Shown: positions 51,475-60,106 of the stretch, piece after piece
How the letters are laid out: each line of letters opens with the position of its first letter
Position numbering within the stretch: position 1 is the first letter of the stretch
NCBI RefSeq assembly: GCF_002025255.2
Contig: NZ_CP054587.1
Span: 310,001 to 374,000 of the forward strand
DNA from: Halolamina sp. CBA1230
GTDB taxonomy: Archaea > Halobacteriota > Halobacteria > Halobacteriales > Haloferacaceae
Length of the DNA stretch: 64,000 bases
Direction of reading: 5' to 3'
Notes under the pieces: model-generated
Database searches by the model: none
Seen by the model: only the letters and a program-made list of their open reading frames with translations
What the model was told of the DNA's origin: nothing
Program-made: the position numbers and the translations under genes

Positions 51475-52875
51475 GTGACTTCGGACCGCCAGTTCGCCGG
51501 CTTGCTCGCGGCGGCCGCGATGGGGGTGTACCTGCTCGTCGCGGTCGGCGCGACGTCGGCAGTGACCGACGCCGCCGCAGCGTGTCACGGCTGGCCCGCC
51601 TGTGGCGGCGGCTTCGCCCTCCCGACCTCCGCCGACGGCTGGTTCGCCCTCGGCCACCGGATCGGCGCCGGCGTCGTCGGCCTGCTGCTCGTCGGCGCCA
51701 CCGTCCTCGCCGTCCGCCGCGGCGAGTCCCGGCGCGTGAAAGGTGCGCTCCTGTTCGCACTCGCGCTGTTCCCGCTCCAGTCCGGCGTGGGCGCCGTGAT
51801 CGCCACCACGACCGTGGCGCCGACGGCCGCCGTCTCGGCGATCCACCTCGCCGTGGGCGTCGTCATCTTCGGCGGCGTGCTCGCCGCGCTCGCGTGGACG
51901 CTCGAAGCCGCGACCGGCGACCCCGACGACGAACCCGAGGACCCGCTCGACGACGAGCTCCCCCCTGTCGAGGACGCTCCCTCCCCGGAACTTCCCGAAC
52001 CGGGCTGGCCGCGAACGAAAGCGAAACTCGCGGCGTACGCTCGCCTGACCAAGCCGCGACTGATGTGGCTGCTCTGTCTCGTCGCGTCGGCGGCGATGGC
52101 GCTGGCCGGCGGCCAGCAGTTCACCGCCCCCGTCGTCGCCAAGACGCTGGTCGGCGGCGCGCTCGCCATCGGCGCCTCGGGGACGTTCAACCACGTGCTC
52201 GAACGCGACGTCGACCGGAAGATGCAGCGCACCAGCGACCGCCCGCTTGCGGTCGATCTCGTGCCGGTTCGGAACGCCGTCGCGTTCGGCCTCACGCTCG
52301 CGGCGATCTCGGTCGGGCTGTTCGCCTCGATCAACCTCCTCGCGGCGGTGCTCGGGCTGACCGCGATCGCGTTCTACAGCGTCGTCTACACGCTGATCCT
52401 CAAGCCCAACACCGTCCAGAACACCGTCATCGGCGGCGCGGCCGGCGCACTCCCCGCGCTGATCGGCTGGGCGGCCGTCACGGGTGAGATCGGCTGGGGC
52501 GGCGTCGGCCTCGCGACGGTCGTGTTCCTCTGGACGCCGGCGCACTTCTACAACCTCGCGCTGGCGTACAAGGACGACTACGCGGCCGGCGGCTTCCCGA
52601 TGATGCCCGTCGTGCGCGGCGAGACGACGACGCGGCGCCACATCGTCTGGTACCTCGGCGCGACGCTTTCGGCGACGGCCGCGCTGGCGCTGGCCGCACG
52701 GCTCGACTGGCTGTTCGTCGCCTTCGGCATCGCGCTGGCCGGCCTGTTCCTCTGGGCGGTCGTCCGCCTCCACTTCGAGCGCACCGAGCAGGCGGCGTTC
52801 CGCGCGTTCCACGCCTCGAACGCCTACCTCGGCGGCGTACTGCTCGCCGTCGTGCTCGACACGCTGGCGCTGTGA
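51475..52875 (+). CDS. ctaB: heme O synthase (CtaB) with N-terminal CtaA-like half-domain
   Basis: 466 residues. Residues ~190-466 are protoheme IX farnesyltransferase: ARLTKPRLMWL, FNHVLERDVDRKMQRTSDRP and FLWTPAHFYNLALAYKDDY are the prenyl-diphosphate and heme-binding motifs. Residues 1-145 form four helices with GHRIGAGVVGLLL and SAIHLAVGVVIFGG, each with an intramembrane His, like one half of heme A synthase CtaA/Cox15; an acidic linker joins the two. Makes heme O for terminal oxidases. GTG 51475 is 26 bases below GATAAGTATC. Overlaps the next gene by GTGA. Confidence 0.9.
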   Translation: MTSDRQFAGLLAAAAMGVYLLVAVGATSAVTDAAAACHGWPACGGGFALPTSADGWFALGHRIGAGVVGLLLVGATVLAVRRGESRRVKGALLFALALFPLQSGVGAVIATTTVAPTAAVSAIHLAVGVVIFGGVLAALAWTLEAATGDPDDEPEDPLDDELPPVEDAPSPELPEPGWPRTKAKLAAYARLTKPRLMWLLCLVASAAMALAGGQQFTAPVVAKTLVGGALAIGASGTFNHVLERDVDRKMQRTSDRPLAVDLVPVRNAVAFGLTLAAISVGLFASINLLAAVLGLTAIAFYSVVYTLILKPNTVQNTVIGGAAGALPALIGWAAVTGEIGWGGVGLATVVFLWTPAHFYNLALAYKDDYAAGGFPMMPVVRGETTTRRHIVWYLGATLSATAALALAARLDWLFVAFGIALAGLFLWAVVRLHFERTEQAAFRAFHASNAYLGGVLLAVVLDTLAL

Positions 52876-53546
52876 CGATGTCGGTCATCGACCGCGTCGA
52901 CGCCGACGCCTTCCCCGAACCCCGGACGATCCTCCTCTGGACGGGGATCCTCTACGTCGAGGTGATGGCGCTGACCGGCTACTGGCTGTTCGGCGACACC
53001 GTCGCGGTCAGCGCGCCACGCTTTGCGCTGTACGGTCTGCTCTGGATCAACGTCGCGATCTGGGTGTTCCTCCGGACCGACGTGCCCGACGCGAGCGGGT
53101 CGACCGTTCGCCGGGCGGGGGTACTCGCGGTCGGCTACCTCGCGGTGCTGGCCTACACTGGCGGAATGATCGGCCCCGGCGGGCACGCTCACGGACTCTC
53201 GGTGCTCTGGCTCCCGCCGGGCTGGGGGCCGGCGGTGACGTACCACGGCGAGTTCCTCCGGCTGGTGCTGATGCCGGCCCGGGTGCTGGGCTATCTCGCG
53301 CTCGCCTATCTCGTGTTCGTCACGGTGCTGGACGTCTCCCGCTCGGCGGTCTCGGGGCTGCTGGGGCTGTTCTCCTGTGTCTCCTGTTCGTGGCCGATCC
53401 TCGCCTCGATCGGGACGGCGGTGTTCGGCGGCGGTTCGTTCGTCGCGGTGGCGACGACGACGTACGCCTACGACGTGTCGACGGCGGTGTTCCTGCTGAC
53501 GGTGGCGCTGCTGGCGTGGCGGCCGTCGCTGGGGTCGCTGCGGTGA
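52872..53546 (+). CDS. seven-helix membrane protein linked to ctaB
   Basis: 224 residues from GTG 52872 (ATG 52878 is an alternative). Helices include ILLWTGILYVEVMALTGYWL, YGLLWINVAIWVFL, VLAVGYLAVLAYTGGMIG and VLGYLALAYLVFVTVLDVS. Late in the protein LLGLFSCVSCSWPILASIGT holds a CxxC that could bind copper or be redox-active. A haloarchaeal family found beside heme-synthase genes. Its overlap with ctaB suggests a role in oxidase assembly, which is inference. Confidence 0.78.
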   Translation: MTMSVIDRVDADAFPEPRTILLWTGILYVEVMALTGYWLFGDTVAVSAPRFALYGLLWINVAIWVFLRTDVPDASGSTVRRAGVLAVGYLAVLAYTGGMIGPGGHAHGLSVLWLPPGWGPAVTYHGEFLRLVLMPARVLGYLALAYLVFVTVLDVSRSAVSGLLGLFSCVSCSWPILASIGTAVFGGGSFVAVATTTYAYDVSTAVFLLTVALLAWRPSLGSLR

Positions 53547-53657
53547 GAGGTCGGAGCTCTGGTGGGTCCAGATTTACCCAGCCCCGGAGGCGCTCTCCCG
53601 GGATCTCTCGGGAAACGGGCGACGAGTATCGATTGGCACCGCTCCCGCCTACTGTGT

Positions 53658-53891
53658 TCATACCTCTTTCTCGATTACCGTCTTGAGGATCCACCCAGCC
53701 ACCGCTGCTGCAACGAGGGCGAACCCGATTTCGGGCAGTATGCCCGGTGGGAAAATTATCAGGAGGATTCCGGCGCCGAGAAGTATGGCTAACAGCCAGA
53801 AATGCCATTCAGTCTCTACCTGCTCCTCGTCGGTCGGATGATCCTCGTCGCCGGCTTCGTCGTCGTTCCGTGAGTCGGTTGCCGGGTCCAT
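53658..53891 (-). CDS. small two-helix membrane protein
   Basis: 77 residues. The acidic N-terminal third (TDSRNDDEAGDEDHPTDEEQ) precedes two helices, HFWLLAILLGAGILLIIFPP and LPEIGFALVAAAVAGWILKT. GGTATAACC about 30 bases above ATG 53891 supports expression. Its codon use is less GC-rich than its neighbours (ATT, ATA and CCA codons), which hints at a less adapted or recently acquired gene. Function unknown. Confidence 0.65.
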   Translation of the reverse strand: MDPATDSRNDDEAGDEDHPTDEEQVETEWHFWLLAILLGAGILLIIFPPGILPEIGFALVAAAVAGWILKTVIEKEV

Positions 53892-54047
53892 ACGTACGTT
53901 ACGTCTGCCATCTGGTTATACCTTTGTTACGCGCACGACTGTCTCGGTCGGATCAGCGGTCCGCGACGGCTCTGATCGAAGGCAAGTGCCGAATCTGCCG
54001 TTCCAGTTTCTCACCGGTAGCGCACGGACTGCCTCCCAACGGACCCG

Positions 54048-54509
54048 TCAGCCCACGTCCAGATGCGCCGCGATCCCTTCGCGGATGATCTCCTCGCAGT
54101 AGCCACACCGAACGCCGTCGTCGAGCACGTCGAACCGGCTCTCGACCGGCTCCTCGGCGTTGGTGATACAGCTACTGTTCGGGCAGGCCAGCACGCCGAC
54201 GACGGTGTCGGGGCGCTCGGCCTGTTTCTTCTCCTGTACCTCGTACTCCCGGACGATGTTCACCGTCGCCCGCGGGGCGATCAGCGAGAGCACGTCCACC
54301 TCCGCCTGGGAGAGTTCGCGTTCCTCGACTTTCACCACGTCTTTCGTGCCGAGACGTTCGGAGGGGACGTTCATCGCGACGCTGACGCCGGTGCCCTCGC
54401 TGCCGTCGATCCCCAGCATCGCGAGCACGTTCAGCGCGCTCCCGCCCGGGAGGTGGTCGAGCACGGTGCCGTCGCGGATCTTCGAGACGCGGAGTTCGTG
54501 GTCACTCAT
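54048..54509 (-). CDS. pyrI: aspartate carbamoyltransferase regulatory subunit
   Basis: 153 residues. The allosteric domain ([40 protein letters not shown]) binds nucleotides. The zinc domain near the C-terminus has the four Cys in [11 protein letters not shown] and [10 protein letters not shown] and contacts PyrB. Its ATG 54509 lies inside the last codons of pyrB (8-base overlap), ensuring balanced synthesis of the hexamer-trimer complex. Confidence 0.97.
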   Translation of the reverse strand: MSDHELRVSKIRDGTVLDHLPGGSALNVLAMLGIDGSEGTGVSVAMNVPSERLGTKDVVKVEERELSQAEVDVLSLIAPRATVNIVREYEVQEKKQAERPDTVVGVLACPNSSCITNAEEPVESRFDVLDDGVRCGYCEEIIREGIAAHLDVG

Positions 54510-55425
54510 GGTTGGCAAAGAGGAGGTCGAGCAGCGCCATCCGGACGGGGACGCCGTTGTGGGCCTGCTCGAAGTAGTTCGCGTGGTCGGTGTCGTCGAT
54601 CGCGGGGTCGATCTCGTCGACGCGTGGCAGCGGATGCATCACGGTCAGATCCTCGCGGGCGGCCTCGAGCGTCTCGGCGTCGATCTGGAACTCCCCCGCG
54701 ACTTTGCGGTACTCGTCCTCGTCGGGGAACCGTTCGCGCTGGATCCGGGTCACGTACAGCACGTCGAGTTCGGGCAGCACCTCGTCGAGTTGCGTGTGTT
54801 CTCGCACTTGCGCGCCCGCCTCGTGGAGGTCGAAGCGGACAGATCGAGGGAGCCGGAGCGACTCGGGGCTGACGAAATGCATCCGGGTGTCGAACTCCGT
54901 CAGCGCGGTCGCCAGCGAGTGGACCGTCCGGCCGTACTTCAGATCGCCGACGATGCCGATCGTGAGATCGTCCAGTCCTGCGGCCTCCCGGATCGTGTAC
55001 AGGTCGAGTAGCGTCTGACTCGGGTGGTGGCCCGCACCGTCGCCGGCGTTGACTACCGGGGCGTCGACGAACTCCGCGGCCATCTTGGCGGCGCCCTCGC
55101 GGGGGTGACGGAGCACGAGCCCGTCGGCGTACCCCTCGATCACCCGGACCGTGTCCGCGAGGCTCTCGCCTTTCTTCACCGAGGAGGCGTCGACGCCGCC
55201 CATGTCGACGACGTCGCCGCCGAGACGCTTCATCGCGGTCTCGAACGACATCTTGGTGCGCGTGCTGGGTTCGTAGAAACAGAGCGCGAGCAGCTTCTCG
55301 GGGTACCGGGCGGGGAGGTCGTCGCCGGCGTCGAGCGCGGCGTCGAACTCGGCGGCGCGGTCGAGCACCCGCTCGACGTCCGCCCGCGAGAGCTGGCCCG
55401 CGGCGACGAGGTGGTCCTGACGCAT
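54502..55425 (-). CDS. pyrB: aspartate carbamoyltransferase catalytic subunit
   Basis: 307 residues; condenses carbamoyl phosphate with aspartate, the committed step of pyrimidine synthesis. Diagnostic: [20 protein letters not shown] (carbamoyl phosphate loop), [42 protein letters not shown] and [14 protein letters not shown] 55425 is 28 bases below GGATTCAAGG; a GTG codon directly before it is possible but less likely. Heads the pyrBI operon. Confidence 0.97.
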   Translation of the reverse strand: MRQDHLVAAGQLSRADVERVLDRAAEFDAALDAGDDLPARYPEKLLALCFYEPSTRTKMSFETAMKRLGGDVVDMGGVDASSVKKGESLADTVRVIEGYADGLVLRHPREGAAKMAAEFVDAPVVNAGDGAGHHPSQTLLDLYTIREAAGLDDLTIGIVGDLKYGRTVHSLATALTEFDTRMHFVSPESLRLPRSVRFDLHEAGAQVREHTQLDEVLPELDVLYVTRIQRERFPDEDEYRKVAGEFQIDAETLEAAREDLTVMHPLPRVDEIDPAIDDTDHANYFEQAHNGVPVRMALLDLLFANHE

Positions 55426-55581
55426 CACTCGAGAGCGGGATGGGCACGACCTTGAATCCCTCGGCTCCGTCCCCCGCGGCAGTGTACACGTCGATGGGTC
55501 GCAGAACGGGGGGCGTTACGAATCTCGAAGCGCGCGGCCGGCTGCCGGACTCCCCTCCGCCGGCGGGGGTGCGGAACCGAG

Positions 55582-57348
55582 CTACGGCGACCACTCCGCG
55601 TCCGAGAGCGTCCGCTGGACCGCCTCCTCCCCCACCGCGGCCGCGATCGAGCGGAACGCCGCGCGCTCGTCGCGGTCGCCGGCGTTCGCGACCAGCCGCG
55701 AGACGATGAACTCCGGCGTCGAGCGCCCGACAGTGCCGAACCGTGGTTGGTAGTCGACCCGAAGGTCGAGTTCGTCGGTCAGCCCCTCCGCGAAGATCCC
55801 GTCGACGCGGGCGGCGCCGGGCAGCGGCGAGAGGTCCTCCGCGAGGTGGGTGACGAACACGCCCAGCGCGCCGCGGTCGACGGTCAGGTCGACCAGTCCG
55901 TTCAGCAGGTCCGCCGCGCGGCCGGGTTCGGTGATCGCCTCGAACTCGTCGACGAGCATCAGCGCCCGCCCCTCGCCGGTCAGCGGCGGCACGACCGAGC
56001 GCAGCGTCGACTCCAGCACGCCGGCGTTGAACGAGGCGTGCCGGCGGTGGAACACGACCGTGTCGAACCGCCCGACTTCCGCGTCCTCGGCCGGAACTGG
56101 CAGCCCCATCGACGCCAGCAGCGCGACACCACACAGCGTCTCCAGCAGCGTCGTCTTCCCGCCGGAGTTCGCGCCCGTCAGCACCGCGACGCGGTCGCCG
56201 GAGGGCGGGTCGGCGTCGTCACCCGCGACCGAGTGCGTCCCGACGCCGTAGGTGACTGGCTGGACGTCACCGTCGAGAAAGAGGTTCCGCGCGCCACGGA
56301 CCGCCAGCCCGTCCTCGACCAGCTCAGGCCGCGTGAGGTCGTGTTTCGCGGCGAAGCGCGCGAGCGAGAGGTCGAAGGCGAGCTCGTCCACCGCGTCGAC
56401 CGCGGCCTCGATCCCCTCGCCGGCGTCGTCGAGCGTCTCCCGGAGGTCGGCCGCGACCGCCGCCTCGCGGTCGGCGACCTGTCCCTCCAGATCGGCGACC
56501 AGCGCGCGCAGCGTCGCGGAGACGAAGTCGGTCTCGTCGCGGGCCTCGTCGGGTGCGACCGACCGGATCTCCCCCGCGGTCACGCCCGTCTCCTCGGCGA
56601 CGTAGGAGATCACCGCGCTCTGGAACGCCTCCAGCGAGCGTACGCCCTGTCCGCGGACGGTCTCCAGCACGTCGAGCGCCGCGTCGTTCAGTCGCCGCGC
56701 GGCGGCCAGCTGGGTCCGGAGTTCGTCGAGGCGTTCGTCCGCCCCCTCGCCGACCGAGAGCGGCTCGTCCTCGTCGCCGAACTCACCCTCGACCGCCGCG
56801 AGCGCGTCCACCGCGTCCTCGAGCCCGTCGGCATCCAGATCGGCCAGTCGCTCGAACGGGCCGCCCTCGCTGCTACCGACCGCCCGGAGTTCGAGCGCCG
56901 CTTCCACGGCCGCGCGGCGGCCGCCGCCGGCGTCGTCGTAGCCGGCGAACGCGTCGATCACCGACTCCCGGCCGTCGTCGTCGAGGCCGGTCCACACCTC
57001 GCGTGCCTGGTCGATGCGGTCGAGCCGTTCGGCTGCGGCCTCGTGGCTCGACAGCGGCGTGAGCACGCGGATCCGGTCGGCGGCCCCGCCGGTCAGCGCG
57101 TCGCCCGCCGCGAGTTCGAGCAGGTCGCCGTACACGTCGCGGGCGTCGCCGGTGCCCAGCGTGTCCAGCCCCGCCGCCCCCGTTGCCCGCCGGAGGATGC
57201 GCGTCGCGCGCCCCCGTGGCAGGCCGGCGTCGACCAGCGTGCTCACGTCCGCAGACTCGATGGCGCGAACCGCACGCTCGACGCCCAACTCGGCTTCGAG
57301 CAGGTCGGCCGTCTTCGGGCCGACGCCCCAGTACTCCTGCAGTCGCAT
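55582..57348 (-). CDS. MutS-like ATPase with N-terminal helix-hairpin-helix region
   Basis: 588 residues. The N-terminus RLQEYWGVGPKTADLLEAEL is helix-hairpin-helix-like. A long helical lever/clamp region occupies ~130-340. The C-terminal ABC-type ATPase has Walker A VLTGANSGGKTTLLETL, LMLVDEFEAITEPGRAADLL (Walker B) and FVTHLAEDLS (switch His). No mismatch-recognition Phe-x-Glu domain and no Smr nuclease domain are visible, so it belongs with archaeal MutS-related proteins of unclear role rather than MutS1/MutS2. CCCTGAAGAGC lies 27 bases upstream. Confidence 0.85.
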   Translation of the reverse strand: MRLQEYWGVGPKTADLLEAELGVERAVRAIESADVSTLVDAGLPRGRATRILRRATGAAGLDTLGTGDARDVYGDLLELAAGDALTGGAADRIRVLTPLSSHEAAAERLDRIDQAREVWTGLDDDGRESVIDAFAGYDDAGGGRRAAVEAALELRAVGSSEGGPFERLADLDADGLEDAVDALAAVEGEFGDEDEPLSVGEGADERLDELRTQLAAARRLNDAALDVLETVRGQGVRSLEAFQSAVISYVAEETGVTAGEIRSVAPDEARDETDFVSATLRALVADLEGQVADREAAVAADLRETLDDAGEGIEAAVDAVDELAFDLSLARFAAKHDLTRPELVEDGLAVRGARNLFLDGDVQPVTYGVGTHSVAGDDADPPSGDRVAVLTGANSGGKTTLLETLCGVALLASMGLPVPAEDAEVGRFDTVVFHRRHASFNAGVLESTLRSVVPPLTGEGRALMLVDEFEAITEPGRAADLLNGLVDLTVDRGALGVFVTHLAEDLSPLPGAARVDGIFAEGLTDELDLRVDYQPRFGTVGRSTPEFIVSRLVANAGDRDERAAFRSIAAAVGEEAVQRTLSDAEWSP

Positions 57349-57382
57349 AGCCGATCATGCGGCCGGGGGCTCTTCAGGGTTG

Positions 57383-58966
57383 TCAGAACTCCACGGGCAC
57401 CTCGATCAGCGTGGGCCGGTCGCGGTCGAACGCCGCCGCGAGCGCGTCGGGCAGTTCGTCGGCGACCGCGTCGAACTCGATCCGGCGCGCCGCGGCGCCG
57501 AAGCTCTCGGCCAACTCGACGAAGTCGGGGTTCTCGATGTCGGTCGCCATCGTCCGGCCGTACCGCTGGCGCTGGACGTCCTCGAGGATGTCGTAGGAGT
57601 CGTCGTTGGGAACGACGATCGGTACGCCGAGGTCGTACTGCACCGCGGTCGCGAGGTCGCCGATCGTGAACAGCGAGCCGCCGTCGCCGACCAGCGACAC
57701 CACCTGTCGGTCGCTCCCGATCGCGGCGCCGAACGCCGCGGGCGGGCTGAACCCCAGCGTCCCGAACCCGCGCGGGAAGAGGAACGTCCGCGGCGCGCCG
57801 GTCGGGAACCGCGTCCGCGCGGTGTAGCAGAGCTTCGTCATGTCGTTGACGACCACTGCGTCGTCGGCAAGCGCCTCCCTGAGCACCGCGAGCAGGTGGA
57901 GGCGGTCGTCCGAGGCGTCGACCGAGAGCGGTTCGGGGCCGGCGTCGGCCGCCGCCGCTGGACCGTCGAACGCGAGGCCACGCTCGCTGGCGCGCTCCCG
58001 GAGCGCGTCGAGCGTCGTGCCCGCGTCGCCGACGATCCCGAGCGCCGTCTCGTGGTTGTTCCCGACGTTCGTCGGGTCGATGTCGACGTGGATCAGGTCG
58101 TCGGGGAACGGCGTGTCCGCGGTGTCCTGCGCGCTCAGCTCCGTCCCAACCGCGAGCACGAGGTCGCGGTCCGCGACGAACGCGTCGGCCGGCTCGTGGC
58201 CCAGCGCCGTCGCGACACAGCAGCGGTGATCCGCGGGGAGGACACCTTTCCCCGCGGCCGTGGTGATCGTGGGGATTTCGGTCTCGTCGACGAACGTTCG
58301 CACCGCGTCGGCGGCGTCGACGGTGCCGCCCCCGACAACCAGTAGCGGGCGCTCGGCGTCGACGAGCAGGTCGACTGCTTCTGCGACGCGTTCGGTGTCC
58401 GGCCCCGGCGGCGCTGCTGGCTCCCGGTCGACGAGTTCGACGGGCTCGGCGCGTTCGAGCACGTCCGTCGGGAGCTGGACGTGGATCGGTCGCGGTCGCT
58501 CCCGATCGAACGTCTCGAACGCGTCGGCGATCACTCCGGGCACGTCGGCGACGCGGTCGACGTGGTGGCTCTCCGCGGCGATCGATTCCATCGCGCCCTG
58601 TTGGTCCTTGAGTTCGTGGAGGTGGCCCTTCCCGCGATCGGCCTCGTTGGTCGCGTTGGTCGTCGAGATCACCAGCAGCGGCGAGGAGTCGGAGTACGCC
58701 TGCCCGACCGCCGTGGCGACGTTCGTGAGGCCGGGCCCGGTGATGACGAGACAGACGCCGACGCGGCCGGTCGCTCGCGCGTAGCCGTCGGCCGCGAAGC
58801 CGGCGCCCTGCTCGTGGCGGGTGGTGACGTGGTCGATCCCGCTGTCCAGCAGCGCGTCGTAGATCTCCAGGGTGTGCACACCCGGGATGCCGAAGGCGAC
58901 GTCGACGCCCTCGCGTTCGAGCTGTGCGACGACCGCCTCGCCGCCGGTGAGTCGCTCCATGGCCAT
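57383..58966 (-). CDS. thiamine-diphosphate-dependent enzyme, acetolactate-synthase-like
   Basis: 527 residues. The PYR-domain Glu is in TTRHEQGAGFAADGYARATG, a central LLVVGGGTVDAADAV domain follows, and the PP domain has LVGDGGSLFTIGDL with VPNDDSYDIL. The loop DQQGAMESIAAES after GHLHELK is as in oxalyl-CoA decarboxylase and IlvB-like enzymes. It is only distantly similar to the TPP enzyme at 30466-32100, and neither has a regulatory subunit nearby. Two ATGs (58966, 58960) are possible starts. AAGAACTACGG ~25 bases above. Confidence 0.85.
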   Translation of the reverse strand: MAMERLTGGEAVVAQLEREGVDVAFGIPGVHTLEIYDALLDSGIDHVTTRHEQGAGFAADGYARATGRVGVCLVITGPGLTNVATAVGQAYSDSSPLLVISTTNATNEADRGKGHLHELKDQQGAMESIAAESHHVDRVADVPGVIADAFETFDRERPRPIHVQLPTDVLERAEPVELVDREPAAPPGPDTERVAEAVDLLVDAERPLLVVGGGTVDAADAVRTFVDETEIPTITTAAGKGVLPADHRCCVATALGHEPADAFVADRDLVLAVGTELSAQDTADTPFPDDLIHVDIDPTNVGNNHETALGIVGDAGTTLDALRERASERGLAFDGPAAAADAGPEPLSVDASDDRLHLLAVLREALADDAVVVNDMTKLCYTARTRFPTGAPRTFLFPRGFGTLGFSPPAAFGAAIGSDRQVVSLVGDGGSLFTIGDLATAVQYDLGVPIVVPNDDSYDILEDVQRQRYGRTMATDIENPDFVELAESFGAAARRIEFDAVADELPDALAAAFDRDRPTLIEVPVEF

Positions 58967-59050
58967 ATCGGGCGCGTAACCACCGTAGTTCTTTCTCCGA
59001 TCGGCGCGGTCGACACGGAGCTTTTTGGGTTGGCGGGGACAGCCCCCGCT

Positions 59051-59431
59051 ATGAACGATATCGACGCCGACGCGATCCACGCCGCACTCGCGGACCGGCT
59101 GGGGACTGCGCTCCGGGGCGTGATCAGGTACGACGGCGAGGCACTCGACTACTCCCTCAGGGAGGACGTGGCGGAGGCGTACGGCGACGACGAGATCCGG
59201 GAGTTCGTCGACAACAACATCGTCCACCAGCTCGACGCGCCGGCCGTCGAGTCGTCGTTCCGGCTGGGAAGCCTGGAGGCGGTCGTCCGCACGTTCGAGC
59301 GCTCGTGGGTCGCACGGGTGCCCGACGGTCCGAAGAAAGGCTGCCTGTTCTCCGTCGAGCGCGACGAGTCGGTGACGATGGTGGCCGTCGAGGACGGGAT
59401 CGAGATCGTCCGGGAGGAACTCGGCGTCTGA
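59051..59431 (+). CDS. conserved haloarchaeal protein, unknown function
   Basis: 126 residues, acidic, soluble. LRGVIRYDGEALDYSLREDV and AEAYGDDEIREFVDNNIVHQ followed by FRLGSLEAVVRTFERSWVAR suggest an alpha/beta domain seen widely in haloarchaea as a DUF. ATG 59051 was chosen where conserved text begins; the long frame upstream is antisense to the TPP enzyme. No partner gene. Confidence 0.7.
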   Translation: MNDIDADAIHAALADRLGTALRGVIRYDGEALDYSLREDVAEAYGDDEIREFVDNNIVHQLDAPAVESSFRLGSLEAVVRTFERSWVARVPDGPKKGCLFSVERDESVTMVAVEDGIEIVREELGV

Positions 59432-59441
59432 ACGCCGTCGG

Positions 59442-60050
59442 TCAGTCGGCACTCGCGTCGAGCAGCAGGGAGCCGGTCAGGACGGCCGCGCCGCCGACGA
59501 AAAACAGCAGCCCGGGCGCCGCGACAGCCTCGGCGAGCATCGGGAGGAGCGCGCCGTCGCCGACGCCGGGCGACGCCGGTTCGAACACGCCCACCCCGGA
59601 GCCGACGAGCCGCGCGGTCAGCAGCTGGATCGCCACGCTCACCATCGCGATCGCGGCGACGCCGGTCGCCCAGTCCGCCACCAGCCGGCGGAGGCGGGAC
59701 CGCTGGTCGCCCGAGGCGTCGGCCGCGAACACGATCGGGTCGGCGGCGACGCCGTAGACGTCCATCTCGTTACCCTTCTCGGAGTAGCGCTGGCCGACCA
59801 CCTCGACGAGGCCGGCGCCCTCGAGGTTCGAGAGGTGGTAGTGGACGTTCTGGACGGAGCTGTCCAGCCGGCGCGCCAGCACCGACGGCGGCGCCGGCTC
59901 CTCGTGGACTGTTCGGTACAGATCGCGGGCAGTGTCCGAGCCCAGCGCGTCGAGCACCGCGTCGACGTCCTCGTCGCCGACGTCGAAGACGGCCGGGTCG
60001 GCCTCGACGGACGGGGTGTCCGCGCGGAGGCGTCCGATCGGTGAGGCCAT
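59442..60050 (-). CDS. ArsR-type winged-helix regulator with two membrane helices
   Basis: 202 residues. DVDAVLDALGSDTARDLYRT, PPSVLARRLDSSVQNVHYHL and LEGAGLVEVVGQRYSEKGNE form a winged-helix domain at ~20-100. Two helices follow (WATGVAAIAMVSVAIQLLTA and APGLLFFVGGAAVLTGSLLL), so it is a membrane-bound transcription regulator, a layout common in haloarchaea. GGATTGATGTGG 28 bases upstream supports ATG 60050 over an earlier ATG. Target genes unknown; the divergent or adjacent subtilase is a candidate. Confidence 0.82.
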   Translation of the reverse strand: MASPIGRLRADTPSVEADPAVFDVGDEDVDAVLDALGSDTARDLYRTVHEEPAPPSVLARRLDSSVQNVHYHLSNLEGAGLVEVVGQRYSEKGNEMDVYGVAADPIVFAADASGDQRSRLRRLVADWATGVAAIAMVSVAIQLLTARLVGSGVGVFEPASPGVGDGALLPMLAEAVAAPGLLFFVGGAAVLTGSLLLDASAD

Positions 60051-60106
60051 ACCTCCCACTGTGACGACCAGCCACATCAATCCCGCCCGTTGCTCAAAAC
60101 GTGGTT

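Noticed and set aside
55747-57669. 640-codon plus-strand frame opposite the MutS-like gene
   Set aside because: Lacks any domain; the minus strand carries full Walker motifs.
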